A stretch of 64,000 nt of DNA from Acestrorhynchus altus (Eukaryota; Chordata; Actinopteri; Characiformes; Acestrorhynchidae), in assembly GCA_034509495.1 (NCBI GenBank), contig CM067509.1, positions 8,964,689 to 9,028,688 of the forward strand. The letters are read 5' to 3'. Below are positions 1 to 13,319 of this stretch, one piece after another. The position numbers and the translations under genes are program-made. The notes beneath the pieces are model-generated. The model saw nothing but the letters and a program-made list of their open reading frames with translations, searched no databases and was not told the origin of the DNA. The first letter of the stretch is position 1. The number at the start of each line of letters is the position of its first letter.

Positions 1-401
1 AGTACTGTAAAAGGGTTTTAAACCAAGTGCCATCTTGTTGACTGAGATTATAGATATGCATTTTTTGTAATTTCCTAAAATCATTAGGGCTCTTCAATGC
101 AACATTTGTTTCCATTCCCTTTTCAATCACTTCCCCCAATGAGTCCAGATTTAAAGTATTTGTAGATAAGTCTGGGCCATCTACCAGTGTGGCTTGGTCA
201 GGGAAAGTGGAGTGCTGTTAGAGTTAAGAGTTATAGCTTATTCATATAAGAGGTTTATACAGAAATGCCACGTCCTCCTCCAATGGGGCACACACTCTCT
301 ATCGCTGTCTCCCTTGTTTACCATCCCTGAAGCTCTCCACCTAATCAGAGCCATAGAGAAAATCATGCCATCTCTTACTTTCTTCTGATTTTTTCTAAGC
401 T

Positions 402-402
<1 letters not shown>

Positions 403-453
<51 letters not shown>
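403..453. repeat. (TG)n microsatellite
   Basis: About 50 bases of nearly pure TG repeat. The open frames across it encode only poly-Cys-Val or poly-His-Thr and are artefacts. Confidence 0.95.
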
Positions 454-454
<1 letters not shown>

Positions 455-1801
455 AAGCACAGTGAGGGCTTCTGGTTTCTATTTGCCATTTGATAGTGCT
501 GATTTTTGAAGCATTTCATGCTCTGTTTCATAAAACAAAAAATTGTGTAAAGCTAATGTGGCGCCACTCTTCATTTAGCTAATATGCTTTTGTCTCTGTC
601 ACCCTGTGATTCCACTTTAAATTGAATATTGGTTTGAACAGACAGCATCATGTGTAGTGTGTGTAGTCTATTTAAACCACTGAAGTAGACACAAACATCT
701 AAACACATGCACAACACCATTGTGAGCCATAGATGTTAGAGCTTTTTATTTCATTATCATTGACCATCATTCCAGAGAATGCAGATCCACAGCTCCACAG
801 GTCATATTGTAAATTTAGATTTACTTGGATGGAGAGAAGCAGAAAACATGTTCTCTGCAGAAATTTTGACAGCAAACTGCAGAAAAGACTGACCATTTGG
901 AGAGATCCAGTGGGCAAATATGGGTGAAGATACCCCCCCCAACACACACACACACATATGCACACACACATCTATCAAAAGAAACCCCTCACCCAGTTCT
1001 TGGAAAATGGGCTGTCTATATAAAAATCCAGGGCTGAATTAAGTTGCCAGTCCAGCCCTGAATAAGGGTCAAGTGGATACAATAAGCACTGAAAATGTTT
1101 TTTTATTTTTTTTTTGTGTTTAGTTTTTGAGGATTTTGTTTCAACTTTTCTAACTTATTTGATTAAAAACAACTTAATAACTACTTAATTGACATTTTAA
1201 CTGTATCTGGAATTAATGAAAGGTAGGCTTCTCAATACTATACTGTGTCCCTAGGAAGCACATGTATACAGATAAAGGCCAAACCTGAGGGAACATCCCA
1301 TTTATATAGTTAAACAAAAAGGCACAATATAGACACTTAATTCTTTGAACAGTATAAACTATATGAATATAGTGAAAGGGGGCTGAGTGATTTTTTTTTG
1401 GGGGGGGGTTCCAAAAAAATAGCATTCCTCTCTCTCTCTATGTGCAGCTGTAACAAATTGTGTGTCTGATTTTGATCAGCAGTGTTCTCTAAGCTCTGTG
1501 TTGCATTACAGTCACACAGCATCTTTGAGAAAGCACAAAGGAGATGTCAAGACTGAACACATTAATCTTTGCACAAACACCAAGAAACAAATAAACATCT
1601 ACAAACAGGAACAAAGAGAACAACAGCTGAGCATCCTACTGATCAGACCCCTGACCAGTAATTAATGTGCATGAGTGAATAGAACAGAAAAAAGGACACT
1701 GTTCCTGAGGAGGGTGTGTGAGGAAGGGAGCTGAAAAGCTGAGATGAATTTAGATCGGCTTGGAAGCAAGACGTAGAGCTCTAAAGCACTGTGTGCCATG
1801 G

Positions 1802-1802
<1 letters not shown>

Positions 1803-1874
<72 letters not shown>
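1803..1874. repeat. (CA)n microsatellite
   Basis: About 70 bases of uninterrupted CA repeat, long enough to be highly polymorphic. Confidence 0.97.
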
Positions 1875-2814
1875 CCAGCTCTCACTCAGTCTCTGACACA
1901 CACTTACAGATGTATAGGCAAAGAGTAGAGACTCTTGTGACAGATTGACTGGAAAACCTTTTTCTTAAAAGGTCATTTAAATAAGCAACATTTAATCAGA
2001 CAAACCACTGGTTACACATCAGAATGCTTATTTGAGTTTTCACAGTTATACAGGCTTTACTCCACCTTTAATAAAGGGGTTCTGTTCTGCAGGAGTCTTG
2101 GGCCGTTTATCTTGTTTTATGTTGAGGCATAACCCCAAATCCTAAACACAAAATTTCAGAAACTCACAATATGTTCTATTATCTTATAATAAATAATGGT
2201 GCATTGGTGGCAGTTCAAAAAGAGGCAGAGGATGGCTTCATAAGTGTAGGGATCATATGCTTCCTAGTGATGGGAGCAGCATATGTCATAAGGGTAGAGT
2301 CCTAACAGGGTTGGGTAATTGGCACTTCCAAATTGAGGGGAAATTGGGTTAAACAAAATCCTTTAAGAACCATTCATTGAAAGGTTATATGACAAGATAT
2401 AAAGATAAAAGCAAAGTTGGCCCTGCACCATTTTGGATTGCAAAGTTTTCTAACAAGCTCTGTCACCATTATCTTTGGTTCACCAATTTCCTGCATCAAG
2501 CACCCACAGTTGTGTTGTCTCAAAATGATATCAGCCTGGCAAAATGTTATTATTTGGGCATTTCTGTTAATGCTTGTAATGTTTATAATTTGAACAGCTG
2601 ATGTCTCAATTTTAATTTATGCTAATTATTTTTCCTTTACTGACCCACTATGGACAACTGCCTCCCCCCTGAGGATGGGCCATAGAGAGTGCTTCACAGC
2701 CCACTGGTGGTCCCTGGTCGAACCCTGAGCTTTTGTGTTTAGAAGAACTATTGATGATTCAAAAGGGTTATGTGAGTTGTCACTGGTGTATATAGATAGA
2801 TATACACCAGTTCC

Positions 2815-2985
2815 TGTTTGTTTGTTTGTTTGTTTGTTTGTTTGTTTGTTTGTTTGTTTGTTTGTTTGTTTGTTTGGTTGGTTGGTTGGTTGGTTGGTTG
2901 GTTGGTTGGTTGGTTGGTTGGTTGGTTGGTTGCTTGGTTGGTTGGTTGCTTGATTGCTTGGTTGCTTGCTTGCTTTTATTCATGT
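2815..2985. repeat. (TTTG)n-(TTGG)n compound tetranucleotide repeat
   Basis: A run of TTTG units changes at about 2,875 to TTGG units and then decays into TTGC/TTGG/TTGA variants by about 2,975. The stepwise change of unit within one array suggests successive point mutations spread by slippage. It is non-coding although open on both strands. Confidence 0.95.
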
Positions 2986-3223
2986 AAAGCATTTGAAGTG
3001 CCTTAATGTATAAAATGTGCAATATGTGCACATAAATGCAGGATCAGTAGGACATTCATTTATAAAACAGATAAAATGTTTATTCTGTGATTATTCCTTT
3101 GCTAGACATGCTAGTCAACTCATCTGCAGCAGAATACATACAGCTGATTAGATTTGATCATTGTAAACTCCAGTGACTGAATCCTTCCATCTCTCAAATC
3201 TGTCAGGTCAAAAGAGGAGAACA

Positions 3224-3303
<80 letters not shown>
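3224..3303. repeat. (CA)n microsatellite
   Basis: About 80 bases of pure CA repeat. Confidence 0.97.
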
Positions 3304-3305
<2 letters not shown>

Positions 3306-5264
3306 TGAGTAATACTGACCTCATTCTCATTCTCAAAACAGAACACCAGTTACAATGGAGTTTCAATGCTCCTGAGCATCTTCTCCTGATTACTCCAGAT
3401 GTAGTACAATTTTTGAATCGTAGATAGACCTTCATTATTCATTCATTCATTATCTCCACTCCTCCTCTGCTATTTAGAGCCCCATCCAAATTCCCTTTCC
3501 CCTGATCAGAAAACATTTCTCATTTTACTTCAGAGTGGTTAGTTATAATCACACAGCTCAGAAACACCTGGTTTTCCGGACAGTTGACTTTGAATAGGAC
3601 CCTGGCAATTCTAACAATGAGGAAACATGTGGACCGATCCAAAGGAAAGTAATCCAAGTATAAATGTGGGAATTGAAGTGGGATGAGGACGAGGGGTCTC
3701 CAGTGATGATAAAATCATCTGGACTTTCTTGAAAGTGCTGATAAGTTGCAGTAATGATTCAATGTATATCATACATAGAGGGCTGCACATCATGTACATT
3801 TACAACATTTACAACAGGAGGATGCAGCCACAAGCAAACATTTACACAAAGAACAATTTACCACTAAACTCTACAAGTTTATGAATGGTTCTTGGTGTAG
3901 ATCTATGGTTCTAGGAAAAACATTTCATTGGCAAAGATCTTTTGCATTTTGACACTCTTTGCCTCGATATATCGAGAATTCTGAAATTTGTACACTGTGT
4001 GAACAAAAAAGAGAGCAAACTTTCTTTCTCATTGTCTTCTATAACCCTTCTCTTACTATTCCATCTGCATGCAGGTTGAACATGTATAAGTGGACAGCGC
4101 AGTAAACAGGTTAGATGGTTAAAGTCTTGCAGATGATGATATGTGTATCATGTATGTAGGTTACTCTGATCTTGAGTTAAAAAGCCTAGAAAATGTATGC
4201 AAAAGTACAAACCTTGGGTCCTAATATTTAATCACGGCTACCTGGACATACCAGTATCTATATAAAACAAATCCAAGTGTCAGCAGGACTTTTTTACTCA
4301 CTGGAATTCATGGAGAAATTCACAAGAAATAGTAAAGGTTTTCACAGATTCATAGATTTTCATAGATTTGTGAGTGTAAATAAATTATAAAACATGTTAA
4401 GCCTTCACAGCTTTTTTAAGTCTTTTGAAATTTGTTTTATTACACTTTTCTTTAAGAAATTATGTTTTTATAATACCTTAAAAATTAAAAGGCATTAAGT
4501 GCCCAGCATGCAATTCTAACACTAAAGTAGAGCTGTCCAGAGTGCTGAACCACCACCGATAACACTAATTTTATTTGATGAAACATTCCTGAAATCAAAA
4601 TTGAATGCTATCCAATTTAATACATTTGTATAAATGATGAAAACAATGTTTTATTAGTGACATATGACAGGAGAACAAACAACACCAGTAATGTGAAATA
4701 TCCCAACTTATTAATTATGAATAACAGTAATGTGTCTAACATTGTACACAGGATTTAAAAAAAATATTATTCAGTCATTTGCCCTCTGTAGAACAGCAGC
4801 AGCAGTAGCTCTTCACACATCAGTCTGAGTGCAGCACACAATATATTTGTTTGCATCATCTGTAATTGTCACAGTATTGATGTAAAAGTACCTTCTTAAA
4901 GTGTGCAGTAGATTTCTAGATTCTACAGTGGAGATTACTCCTGATGAGCTTCAGTTTAGCATGCTTTTTGTATTATTGGTATTATTGAAATTCCAAACAT
5001 TTCATGAGCTGTAATCATACACATGTTCATAATTCACAGCTTGTAAAATCTCCACAGATATGCACTGTCAATAGAATACAATGCTTTAGGTTAGAAACAA
5101 AAGAAACTAAGATTACTAAAGATGTCCAAAGTCAATCATCAGATAAAAGGAAAAATATTTTTATAAAATACTGGGCTGTGGAGCAGTGAATTCATATTCT
5201 GGAGCATCATCTTTGGTTTGAGTTAGAGTGGTGTTTGAGATCCAAGATTAATCATCTACCATGA

Positions 5265-5340
5265 ACACTGGCCCTTACAAAAGCTTTTATAACTGAATGC
5301 AATCCAATCTTCACATCAATATTTTATCATTGACTGGAAG
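5265..5340. repeat. Dispersed repeat fragment (family shared with about 18.8 kb and 61.0 kb)
   Basis: The words GAATGCAATC and AATCTTCACA recur here, at about 18,787-18,812 and, with a few changes, at about 60,985-61,010. This marks a moderately old interspersed repeat. I cannot name the family. Confidence 0.5.
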
Positions 5341-6059
5341 TCAAGTCAGACCAGAAACTGTTCTACCTGATATCTACTAACAGCATCTACTGACCACTGA
5401 TTGCTAAGTATCACTAATGGTTAGTTTACTCTAAGTTGCCGCTAGCTGTTAGTCTCATCTCACTTTGACCATCAGCATGTGGTTTGGTCAGATTTAGAAG
5501 AAGAATGGCAATAAAAAGGTAGATCAAATTCTGAACCTGTTGTTGCACGTGAGTCTCTGTTGAAAAATAACAGACCATTCCCTGTTGTGCTGTATTACTC
5601 ATAAATATCCACTTCTGCCTCAGCATCACCATGACAACACATGGCTAAGCATATTGATGGGCTGGCTAAGCTGAGCAGTTGATGTTGCTGAGAGACAGCA
5701 GAGTTAAGTGTGTGAGTGCTGAAGTAAGGCCTGATTTCTAGCATACACTGTGGTGAGTGTGTCTTTTCACACAGGCACAACATCAAAGAACCATATCCAT
5801 CAGTGTGCCTCAGCTCCAGATTTATGATGCCAGACAGTGACAGTCCGACAGTGACAGATTGAGAGGGATGGGAGAGGCTTTATTAGCTAGTTCTATCTGA
5901 CAGATTCTAAATTCTTAGACAGTGAAATAGCAGTGCAGTGAAAGCCAAGACGCCACTGTTGGAGAATGACAACAAGCTTGCTTTCTGGACTGAAGTTTTA
6001 GTAAAGGTTGGAAGACGGAAACATGGACGCATCCTGTAGATGAGTAGAATAAAATGGCA

Positions 6060-6365
6060 AAAATGAACCACCACCACCAACAAGAAGAAGATGACTAACA
6101 GTAGCAACACCACCGAGACCAACAATAGCAACATCACAACCAATTCCACCAACAACCGCAGCACCACCACCATCTCCACCAATTACAATAGCAAGAGCAA
6201 CACCCCCACCAGCAACAACTAAACTAACAACAGCAACAACTACTAATAACACCTACAAAAGCAACACCAGCAACAAGACCAACAGCAATACCCTGAGCAG
6301 CAGCACAATCATTAACATCATCAACACACACATCACCACCAATATCACCATCCACAACAATACCA
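6060..6365. repeat. Degenerate (AAC/ACC)-type trinucleotide tract
   Basis: About 300 bases are built largely from AAC, ACC, AGC and ATC triplets with scattered substitutions, so the reverse strand is GTT/GGT-rich. Open frames through it on the minus strand are low-complexity Val/Leu/Gly strings. It looks like an aged trinucleotide expansion and no protein homology is visible. Confidence 0.8.
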
Positions 6366-6614
6366 ACTAGTCTAAGTATTTAGAGGTCTAAAATATTCTT
6401 CACACTCAATGATCTGAAGTACCATTATTTTTGAGTATACTTAACCTATGGCCTTTTCACTGGCCTTTGAAATGGGGGTGTTAGTGAGATGAATGCAGTC
6501 ATTGTTAAACAGAGAAGAGGCTGGTGTATATCAGGTATATTATGATCAACAGAGAGCATTATTGTGACTCAGATGTGGAACAAACTTTACAAAATAAACG
6601 AAATCTAGTTGCAG

Positions 6615-6616
<2 letters not shown>

Positions 6617-6686
<70 letters not shown>
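6617..6686. repeat. (GT)n microsatellite
   Basis: About 68 bases of GT repeat with an imperfect 3' edge. Confidence 0.96.
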
Positions 6687-6862
6687 TGCGTGTGTGCGTG
6701 TCTGTGCATAGGGGAGTTATATGGTCTAAGACAAAAGAGATTGTGAGCAGTGCAGGAGAACACCCTGTTCAATCCAACACACATGTCGGCCAACAGTCTT
6801 GTTAACCCAGAGCAGAGCCAGGCAAGAGCAGCAGCAGCAGCAGCATGAGAATGGTTTTAAAC

Positions 6863-6864
<2 letters not shown>

Positions 6865-6911
<47 letters not shown>
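6865..6911. repeat. (GA)n microsatellite
   Basis: About 46 bases of GA repeat, preceded at about 6,827-6,845 by a short AGC run. Confidence 0.95.
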
Positions 6912-6914
<3 letters not shown>

Positions 6915-7543
6915 GAGCACAGAAGATATGATCATCATCAGAGCCAGATGCGGATTAATCCAATTACCACCTCAGTGAGAGCAGGTCCGTCACCACTTGT
7001 TTGTGTTTCTCTGGGGAGGAGGCCATCAAAGCTCTTTCTTTGGACCTACCCACTGCCCTCAGCCCATCAAACCCACTGAAACCAAAACAAAACCAGTGTG
7101 TGGAGGAAAACTTTGGGTGACTGTGGGAATGTGATTATGGATTATACAGAATAGGTCAAATAAAAACTGAAATAGAAGGAGAAAATCTAATTTAGCTTCT
7201 CAAGCACCACTTTGTGAACAGTGACTTGAGTTTTGTTACAAACACATTTATATCCACTGAACCAACCCTTCCCCACCCGCCATGCATACATATAAAAAGA
7301 CTGTGTAGTCAGATAGCGGAAGGGCTTGAATTGCTTTTATGCATTGTCATGGAAATCAACCAACAACCACAATCCACTGATCTCCCACCCATAAAGAACA
7401 GCCTTCCTGACAATGTTATGATATTATGTGTATATAATGTTTGGCTATCATCTTCATATGGAATAAAAACCCTTAATGTCTTTATTCAGAGAGGCTGGAC
7501 CATAATAAATTACTACATTACTCTCTTACACTCTGTTGAAAAG

Positions 7544-7546
<3 letters not shown>

Positions 7547-7621
<75 letters not shown>
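7547..7621. repeat. (GT)n microsatellite
   Basis: About 74 bases of pure GT repeat. A 167-aa frame that crosses it is an artefact. Confidence 0.96.
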
Positions 7622-7622
<1 letters not shown>

Positions 7623-8823
7623 AATTACATACACATCGACATGCCAAAAGTCATGAGATGGCTAAATGTAATTTGGAAATTCCGTTGCCTCAGAGGACAG
7701 CATTGGAACATCATTGATGCTGGTCAGCATGCTTATGGCAAGGCAACCTGAATTTTTGTTCAAGCAAGGAAAGTCACAAGTGTACCAGGTAAACATCATA
7801 CAAGACATTACTACCTGGACAGAACCGCACTGTTGCTTAATGATTGTGACTAGCAGCTTGAATTGTTCACATGAATTAACAAGTGACTGGCAGAAATTCA
7901 TATTCAATGCAGGAGACCCTATACACATATCTCTATGAAGCCATGAGGCCCAGTGTTCAACAAGAATACTGGGGTGTATTCTCATGGCATGGGTTAGGTC
8001 CACTGATCAGTCTGAAAAACACATCATTTTCTGGTGCCTGCTACATTTCTGCTGCTTGATGGCCATTTGCAGGACTTAATGTATCCTCATAATGATAGGA
8101 TATTCCAGAAGGATAATGTCATTCATTCAAAGTCATTCCAGTATCACTGTGGATTGAGAAATGCTAAATGCTAATACTTATATTTTATCCCTCCATTTCA
8201 GTGGTTATGAAAAAACTAAAGTGCTAAAGACCATACCCAAACCCCTCCTCTCCTAATAAAGCTGTCTAAATCCTCTCCTTCACCTTCTCATGATGAAGAT
8301 TTAACCCACCCACCTCTCCGGCTCCATCTTTTCTACTTGATGTCTGAATGGAACCACATTCAGACATTCACAAAGATTTGGACACCACTGATCAAATGCC
8401 ATGCTTTATTAATTATTAAATAAACATGCAGTCTGAGCACAGGTGCACAAACTTAGAATTTGACTTTATTGGCTGTTATGTTTAAATTGATTAACACATA
8501 AAAAACACTGAGCAATAACTCTTAGGAGTCACAACTGCATAAGTGGCCTGTAGTTATTAATATCTTTCATTTCTCTGCTTGTGATTCCAGACTTATTGCA
8601 ATCCTCTTTAAGAACCACCAATAAGAAGTGACAAATGTATCAGAGTTTAAGTGATTAAGGGATATAAAACAGCTTAAACAAAAGGATGTGCCATACACCT
8701 GGGGGTCAAGGCAAGGTTAAACACATTAAACACAATTAGAACAAAAAGATGCCATCGGCCCCTTATTCAGCCATGTACAATGTGAGGACCAGGCTCACAA
8801 TGCTGACAGTGGAGCTTAGTTTA

Positions 8824-8824
<1 letters not shown>

Positions 8825-8889
<65 letters not shown>
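8825..8889. repeat. (GT)n microsatellite
   Basis: About 64 bases of GT repeat. Confidence 0.96.
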
Positions 8890-8890
<1 letters not shown>

Positions 8891-9119
8891 AATTAGTATC
8901 AAAGCTAGGGGAAGTGCCAATTCCAGTAGGTGGGGGCTGAGCTCCTGTGGTATGAACGTACCTACACACATGTATCCCAGGAAAAGAGGACAGGTCACAG
9001 GACCAAAGCAAGAGCGTCAATGACCAGGTAGGAACACGTTTCTTCATACTTCATACAGCTGTTACACATTTACCCTCACACTGTGACCAGGGATCACATT
9101 CCATTCAATAAAGGCCACA

Positions 9120-9272
<153 letters not shown>

Positions 9273-10334
9273 TGACACTGTGAATCAAATAATGTTGTAG
9301 TTTTACAATTAATAGCTGAAGATAAGTTATCATCTCTTCAGTTCAATCTATCCAATTTTAGTTCCATATTTTCACCTTTTTTTACTCATAGGTCTCAGTT
9401 TGGTAATTATTTAGCAAAGCTGGAAAACATGGTCATCCTTCTGGAAATGTACCTCAACAATGTGGCCTTTACAGTGTGTGAATGCAGTTATATGGCAAAC
9501 GTGTGGAGCACCGTGGCTGGGTGCTCTCACCATTCACATGCTGCTGACAGCTCACAAAGGCACATTCACTACAGTTCTGTATCTCTGTCTGACACATGAC
9601 CACTGTGGCAACACTAATACTCAAAATATGAATCTTTTCTGCATCTAAATGAAGTTAAACTTATGCTGGTTTGCAAAAATAGCTGAATAAGTAACAAATG
9701 ATACCAGTGTAGGAATAATTACAAAGTAATGAATATCTTTTTCATAAAAACATCATTCACAGTTCATTGTCTATAGAACATCTATAGAACAACATGAAGC
9801 AGACTGTGCTTAGTTAACCTAAAGTGACAGCTGTTATATGTTTATATTATTTCATATCATATTTCATTTATCTTTATACATTTTAGATACAGTTTTCTTT
9901 ATTTAATCTACAAGAAGGCTTTCAGGTTGTTTTTCAAATGAAATACAATCCTGTCTGATATATTTTCAGAATACATATAAACATTTTGAAATTTTGAGTT
10001 GGGTATCATAAATAACGATTAAGTAAGGACTCAGGACAAGTAATTTTTTTTAAAAATTTCAGTAAAAGAAATAACTGTACAAAAATCCTTAGTTCAGAAA
10101 ATATTTCATGTGTCAACAAAGCAATTGAACTACACACACACTATATAAAACTTTGTATTTTATTTAAGTTAAACAGGTGGACCCTTTGTACACTATAGAA
10201 AAGTAGCAGCTCAATAAAATGTAAAACAAATGGAATTTTTAGTAAAGTGCAACCAAAAAGCAACAGCACCAAAACTACTTAAATTTCAATTTAAACTTGT
10301 AGAACTGCACTGGAACTACTTAGTGCAACCAGCA

Positions 10335-10440
10335 TCTAACAAATCAAATCAAAACATGTTTTATTGTCACATCACATTACACAAATGTAAGAGTGAGTGG
10401 AAAACTTATGTGTAAGTCCCTCTCAGTAGTAAAACAGGTG
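10335..10440 (-). repeat. LINE 3'-tail-like fragment
   Basis: The segment begins with AAATCAAATCAAAACATG and continues with TTTATTGTCACATCACATTA, which resembles the reverse complement of teleost non-LTR 3' untranslated tails. No coding part is attached. The family assignment is from memory. Confidence 0.4.
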
Positions 10441-11889
10441 TATAAAAAACAGAAGAAAATAAAAATAAGAAAAAAGTTAAGAATAGAACTATATGTAGTA
10501 TAAATAGAGATATTAACTTACACTACACATCCATTAAACATACATTATTGCACCGTAGAAGTTCTCTGCCTATAGAAACTATGAAATAATGTTTGCATTA
10601 TATGTACAAGCACTGGAAGTGAAGTGTGTTGGGTTCTGTTCTTCTTTTCTTGTTCCACTCTTGACCAAAAATAGCAAATTTTGTCACAAATATGCTTGAG
10701 TATATGTAAAAAATATATAAGCATCTGAAATTACATATATGTCCATTTGTAACTGACTTGTTTTCATTAATTTACTTTTAGAAATTGACACTATTATCAG
10801 ACCTGATGAAGTTTTTGATGAAGACACTGATGCAATTAACACACAACTATTTTCTTGCTTCCTCTACTGCCACCCTGTGTCCTGAGATATTACTGTTTTT
10901 TTTGTTGGTCAAACTGTCTTGTATTTTACTTATTATTAATTTCCATAAAGTTGGGACCCTGCATTGCTGAATTTTAAAGAAAATGCTCTCTGTTAAACCT
11001 TTTAAACTACTGTCTGTTTTAGGCTGAACTGCATGAAGAATCTGTTCTGAAAAAATGAACAATCTATTATGCAATCGGTGAGTGACTTGTTCAAACACAA
11101 CCATGAAATAATTTATGTCATACTTAGATCTACACAGATAGTGTTCTTAACAACACCAAGACTGCCAATGCATTGTAAAGAGTGACATTAGTGTATTGTA
11201 GATTTATCTAATACCATATGACAGTACAGAATAAAGAATTAGAAATTAACATTTTGTTTATATCTGAAATATAAACATCAATAAAGATAAAGATCAATAG
11301 AATGACATATATGGATAAGATACATGATACAACACATAATAAACCAAAAATGTATTTCTCAAATTCATACATACACATCTACTAATACCTATGCAATTGA
11401 ATGAGTCCAAGTGGCAAGTGTGTTAAAAGCCAGTTCTGTTGTATTTTAACCGTTCCGTTTGAAAAGAATGAATGAAAGATAAGGATCTTACAAATGTCAG
11501 CAATTTTAGTCATGTTAGTAACCAAAAAGTAAAAAATGAAGGTGGTCAATCGAGTTAGTATATGGTTGCATGGTACATTTTGCTTATTCAGCTTATTTTG
11601 TTGCTTTACTTTTTGTGGGATGTTCTCGTAAATATTAAAAATGAAAATTATTCATAGGAGACAGTCACACATGCCATATATTGTTATTTTAAGGAAATCC
11701 TAGACTACTCATTCATTTGAGATGTAAAAATGAACATAATTTAAATATTTGTATGAATTTAACAATGTTTGTGCCTACATTTTTTTTTGCTTTATATATA
11801 TATCATAAATCCAGAAAATTGGATATTGATCATCCAGAGTATTTCTGAGTTGTAAATAGAGGAACAGTGATGAGTTACTTGTAATTTAC

Positions 11890-12380
11890 ACTTACATTTA
11901 TGTTTATGGCATTTAGCAGACGCTAGAGTGACTTACAAAAGTGCTTTGCTGTTCACTCAGAATATCCTTAGTAGACGAGGCTAGAATGCAGAGTTTACTC
12001 AAGCTTACTTGCTGTAGAAAACAACTGTCAGATTGTTTTAACTAACAAGATTCAGAATAAACCTTTATGGAGTTAAATCCTCCTGAAACAGATGAGTCTT
12101 CAGTCTGCATTTGAAGACAGTGAGGGACTCAGCTGTTCAGACTCCAAGGGGAAGTTCATTACACCACTTTGTTGCCAGAACAGTCTGGATGCATGTTTTC
12201 CTTGTAATTTTAGGGATGGTGGGTCAAACCGAGCTGTATGAGATGCTCAAAGGGCTCTTAGTACAGCTTGAGTTTTGACCATTGCCATCATGTATGGACG
12301 TGCTGGTCCATTTTTGGCTTTGTAGGGCAGCATCAAGGTTTTGAATCTGATGGTGGCAGTTACAGGAAGCCAATGAAGGA
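11890..12380 (-). repeat. L2-like LINE 3' end plus adjoining teleost dispersed repeat
   Basis: GGCATTTAGCAGACGCTAGA and the preceding ACATTTATG pattern look like the reverse complement of the 3' end of fish L2 elements, which finish in ATGTAA-type tails. The following 12,060-12,380 (words such as GATGAGTCTTCAGTCTGCAT and GGTTTTGAATCTGATG) resembles a repeat that I recall as common in teleost genomes. No reading frame survives. Confidence 0.5.
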
Positions 12381-12411
12381 AACACATGTAACGATTAGAT
12401 TCACAAGGAAA

Positions 12412-12419
12412 TTATTATT

Positions 12420-12484
<65 letters not shown>
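12412..12484. repeat. (AAT)n microsatellite
   Basis: ATT units followed by a pure AAT/TAA run of about 65 bases, immediately before the degenerate minisatellite. Confidence 0.95.
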
Positions 12485-12489
12485 GCTAT

Positions 12490-12995
12490 AGTGGAAATGT
12501 TACATCAATCGTGTGTTACATAAATAGTATGACTGTTAGATCAACACTGAGTGTTACATCAACATTATGTTACATTAATTACATTAATATAAACTTTGTT
12601 GCATCAATAGTGTGTTACATCAATGCTGTATTACATCAACACAGTTTAACATCAAGAGTTTCATTGATAGTATGTTACATCAATACTGTTAATGTTACCT
12701 CAACAGAATGTTACATGAATAGTCTGTTACATCCTTACTGTGACTGCTCAATATTTAATAGTGTTACACCCATAAGTTATATCAGTAGTGTAAGCATTAT
12801 ATTACCATTGAATATTGAGCGATAAAACAATAATGGGAGTGTTATATCAACATTAAGTTGCATGAATAGTGTTGTGTCAACACTGTGAGCATTAGATCAG
12901 TACAGTGAGTTTTACATTGACACTATTACATTATTATTATTGTGAGGGATAGATCTACATTATAAATGTTAGATCAATAATATGAGTTACATCAG
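12490..12995. repeat. Degenerate minisatellite, unit about 15-20 bp
   Basis: The motif TGTTACATCAATAGTG, or close variants of it, recurs many times over about 500 bases with irregular spacing. Variants include GTTAGATCAACACTG and GTTACATCAACA. The array is flanked by an AAT repeat on the left and a GT repeat on the right. A 185-aa open frame entering it has no biological look. Confidence 0.7.
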
Positions 12996-12997
12996 AA

Positions 12998-13004
12998 ACT
13001 GTGT

Positions 13005-13066
<62 letters not shown>
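12998..13066. repeat. (GT)n microsatellite
   Basis: GT repeat of about 65 bases closing the minisatellite block. Confidence 0.95.
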
Positions 13067-13067
<1 letters not shown>

Positions 13068-13319
13068 TGTGTCTCGGTGCTGGACAGACTGGATGAAAAC
13101 TTAGCAAAAAATGTGTGACTTTTTAGGTATTATGCGAATTAGCTTAAAATCCGAGTGGGCAGAGCAATATAGTTCTTGAAGCATACGGCATGATAATGAA
13201 AGGGGGGGGAGGTTTGTCATACAGGATGGGAGATATGGCCTGAGTAGTTGGGGGGGGACTAATACCCATTGGCCAAAATGCATCTTTTCATAGTTCTTCA
13301 TAGCTCAGTTTCACAGTAG

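Noticed and set aside
7214..7717. 167-aa open frame on the plus strand
   Set aside because: It crosses a 74-base GT microsatellite and has no recognisable motif or splice support.
12268..12825. 185-aa open frame on the plus strand
   Set aside because: It runs through the AAT repeat (poly-Ile) and the degenerate minisatellite; there is no homology.
12490..12995. Regularly recurring short motif resembling a CRISPR-like array
   Set aside because: Units are degenerate, spacing is irregular, spacers are not distinct, and the context is a vertebrate nuclear genome; a minisatellite explains it.
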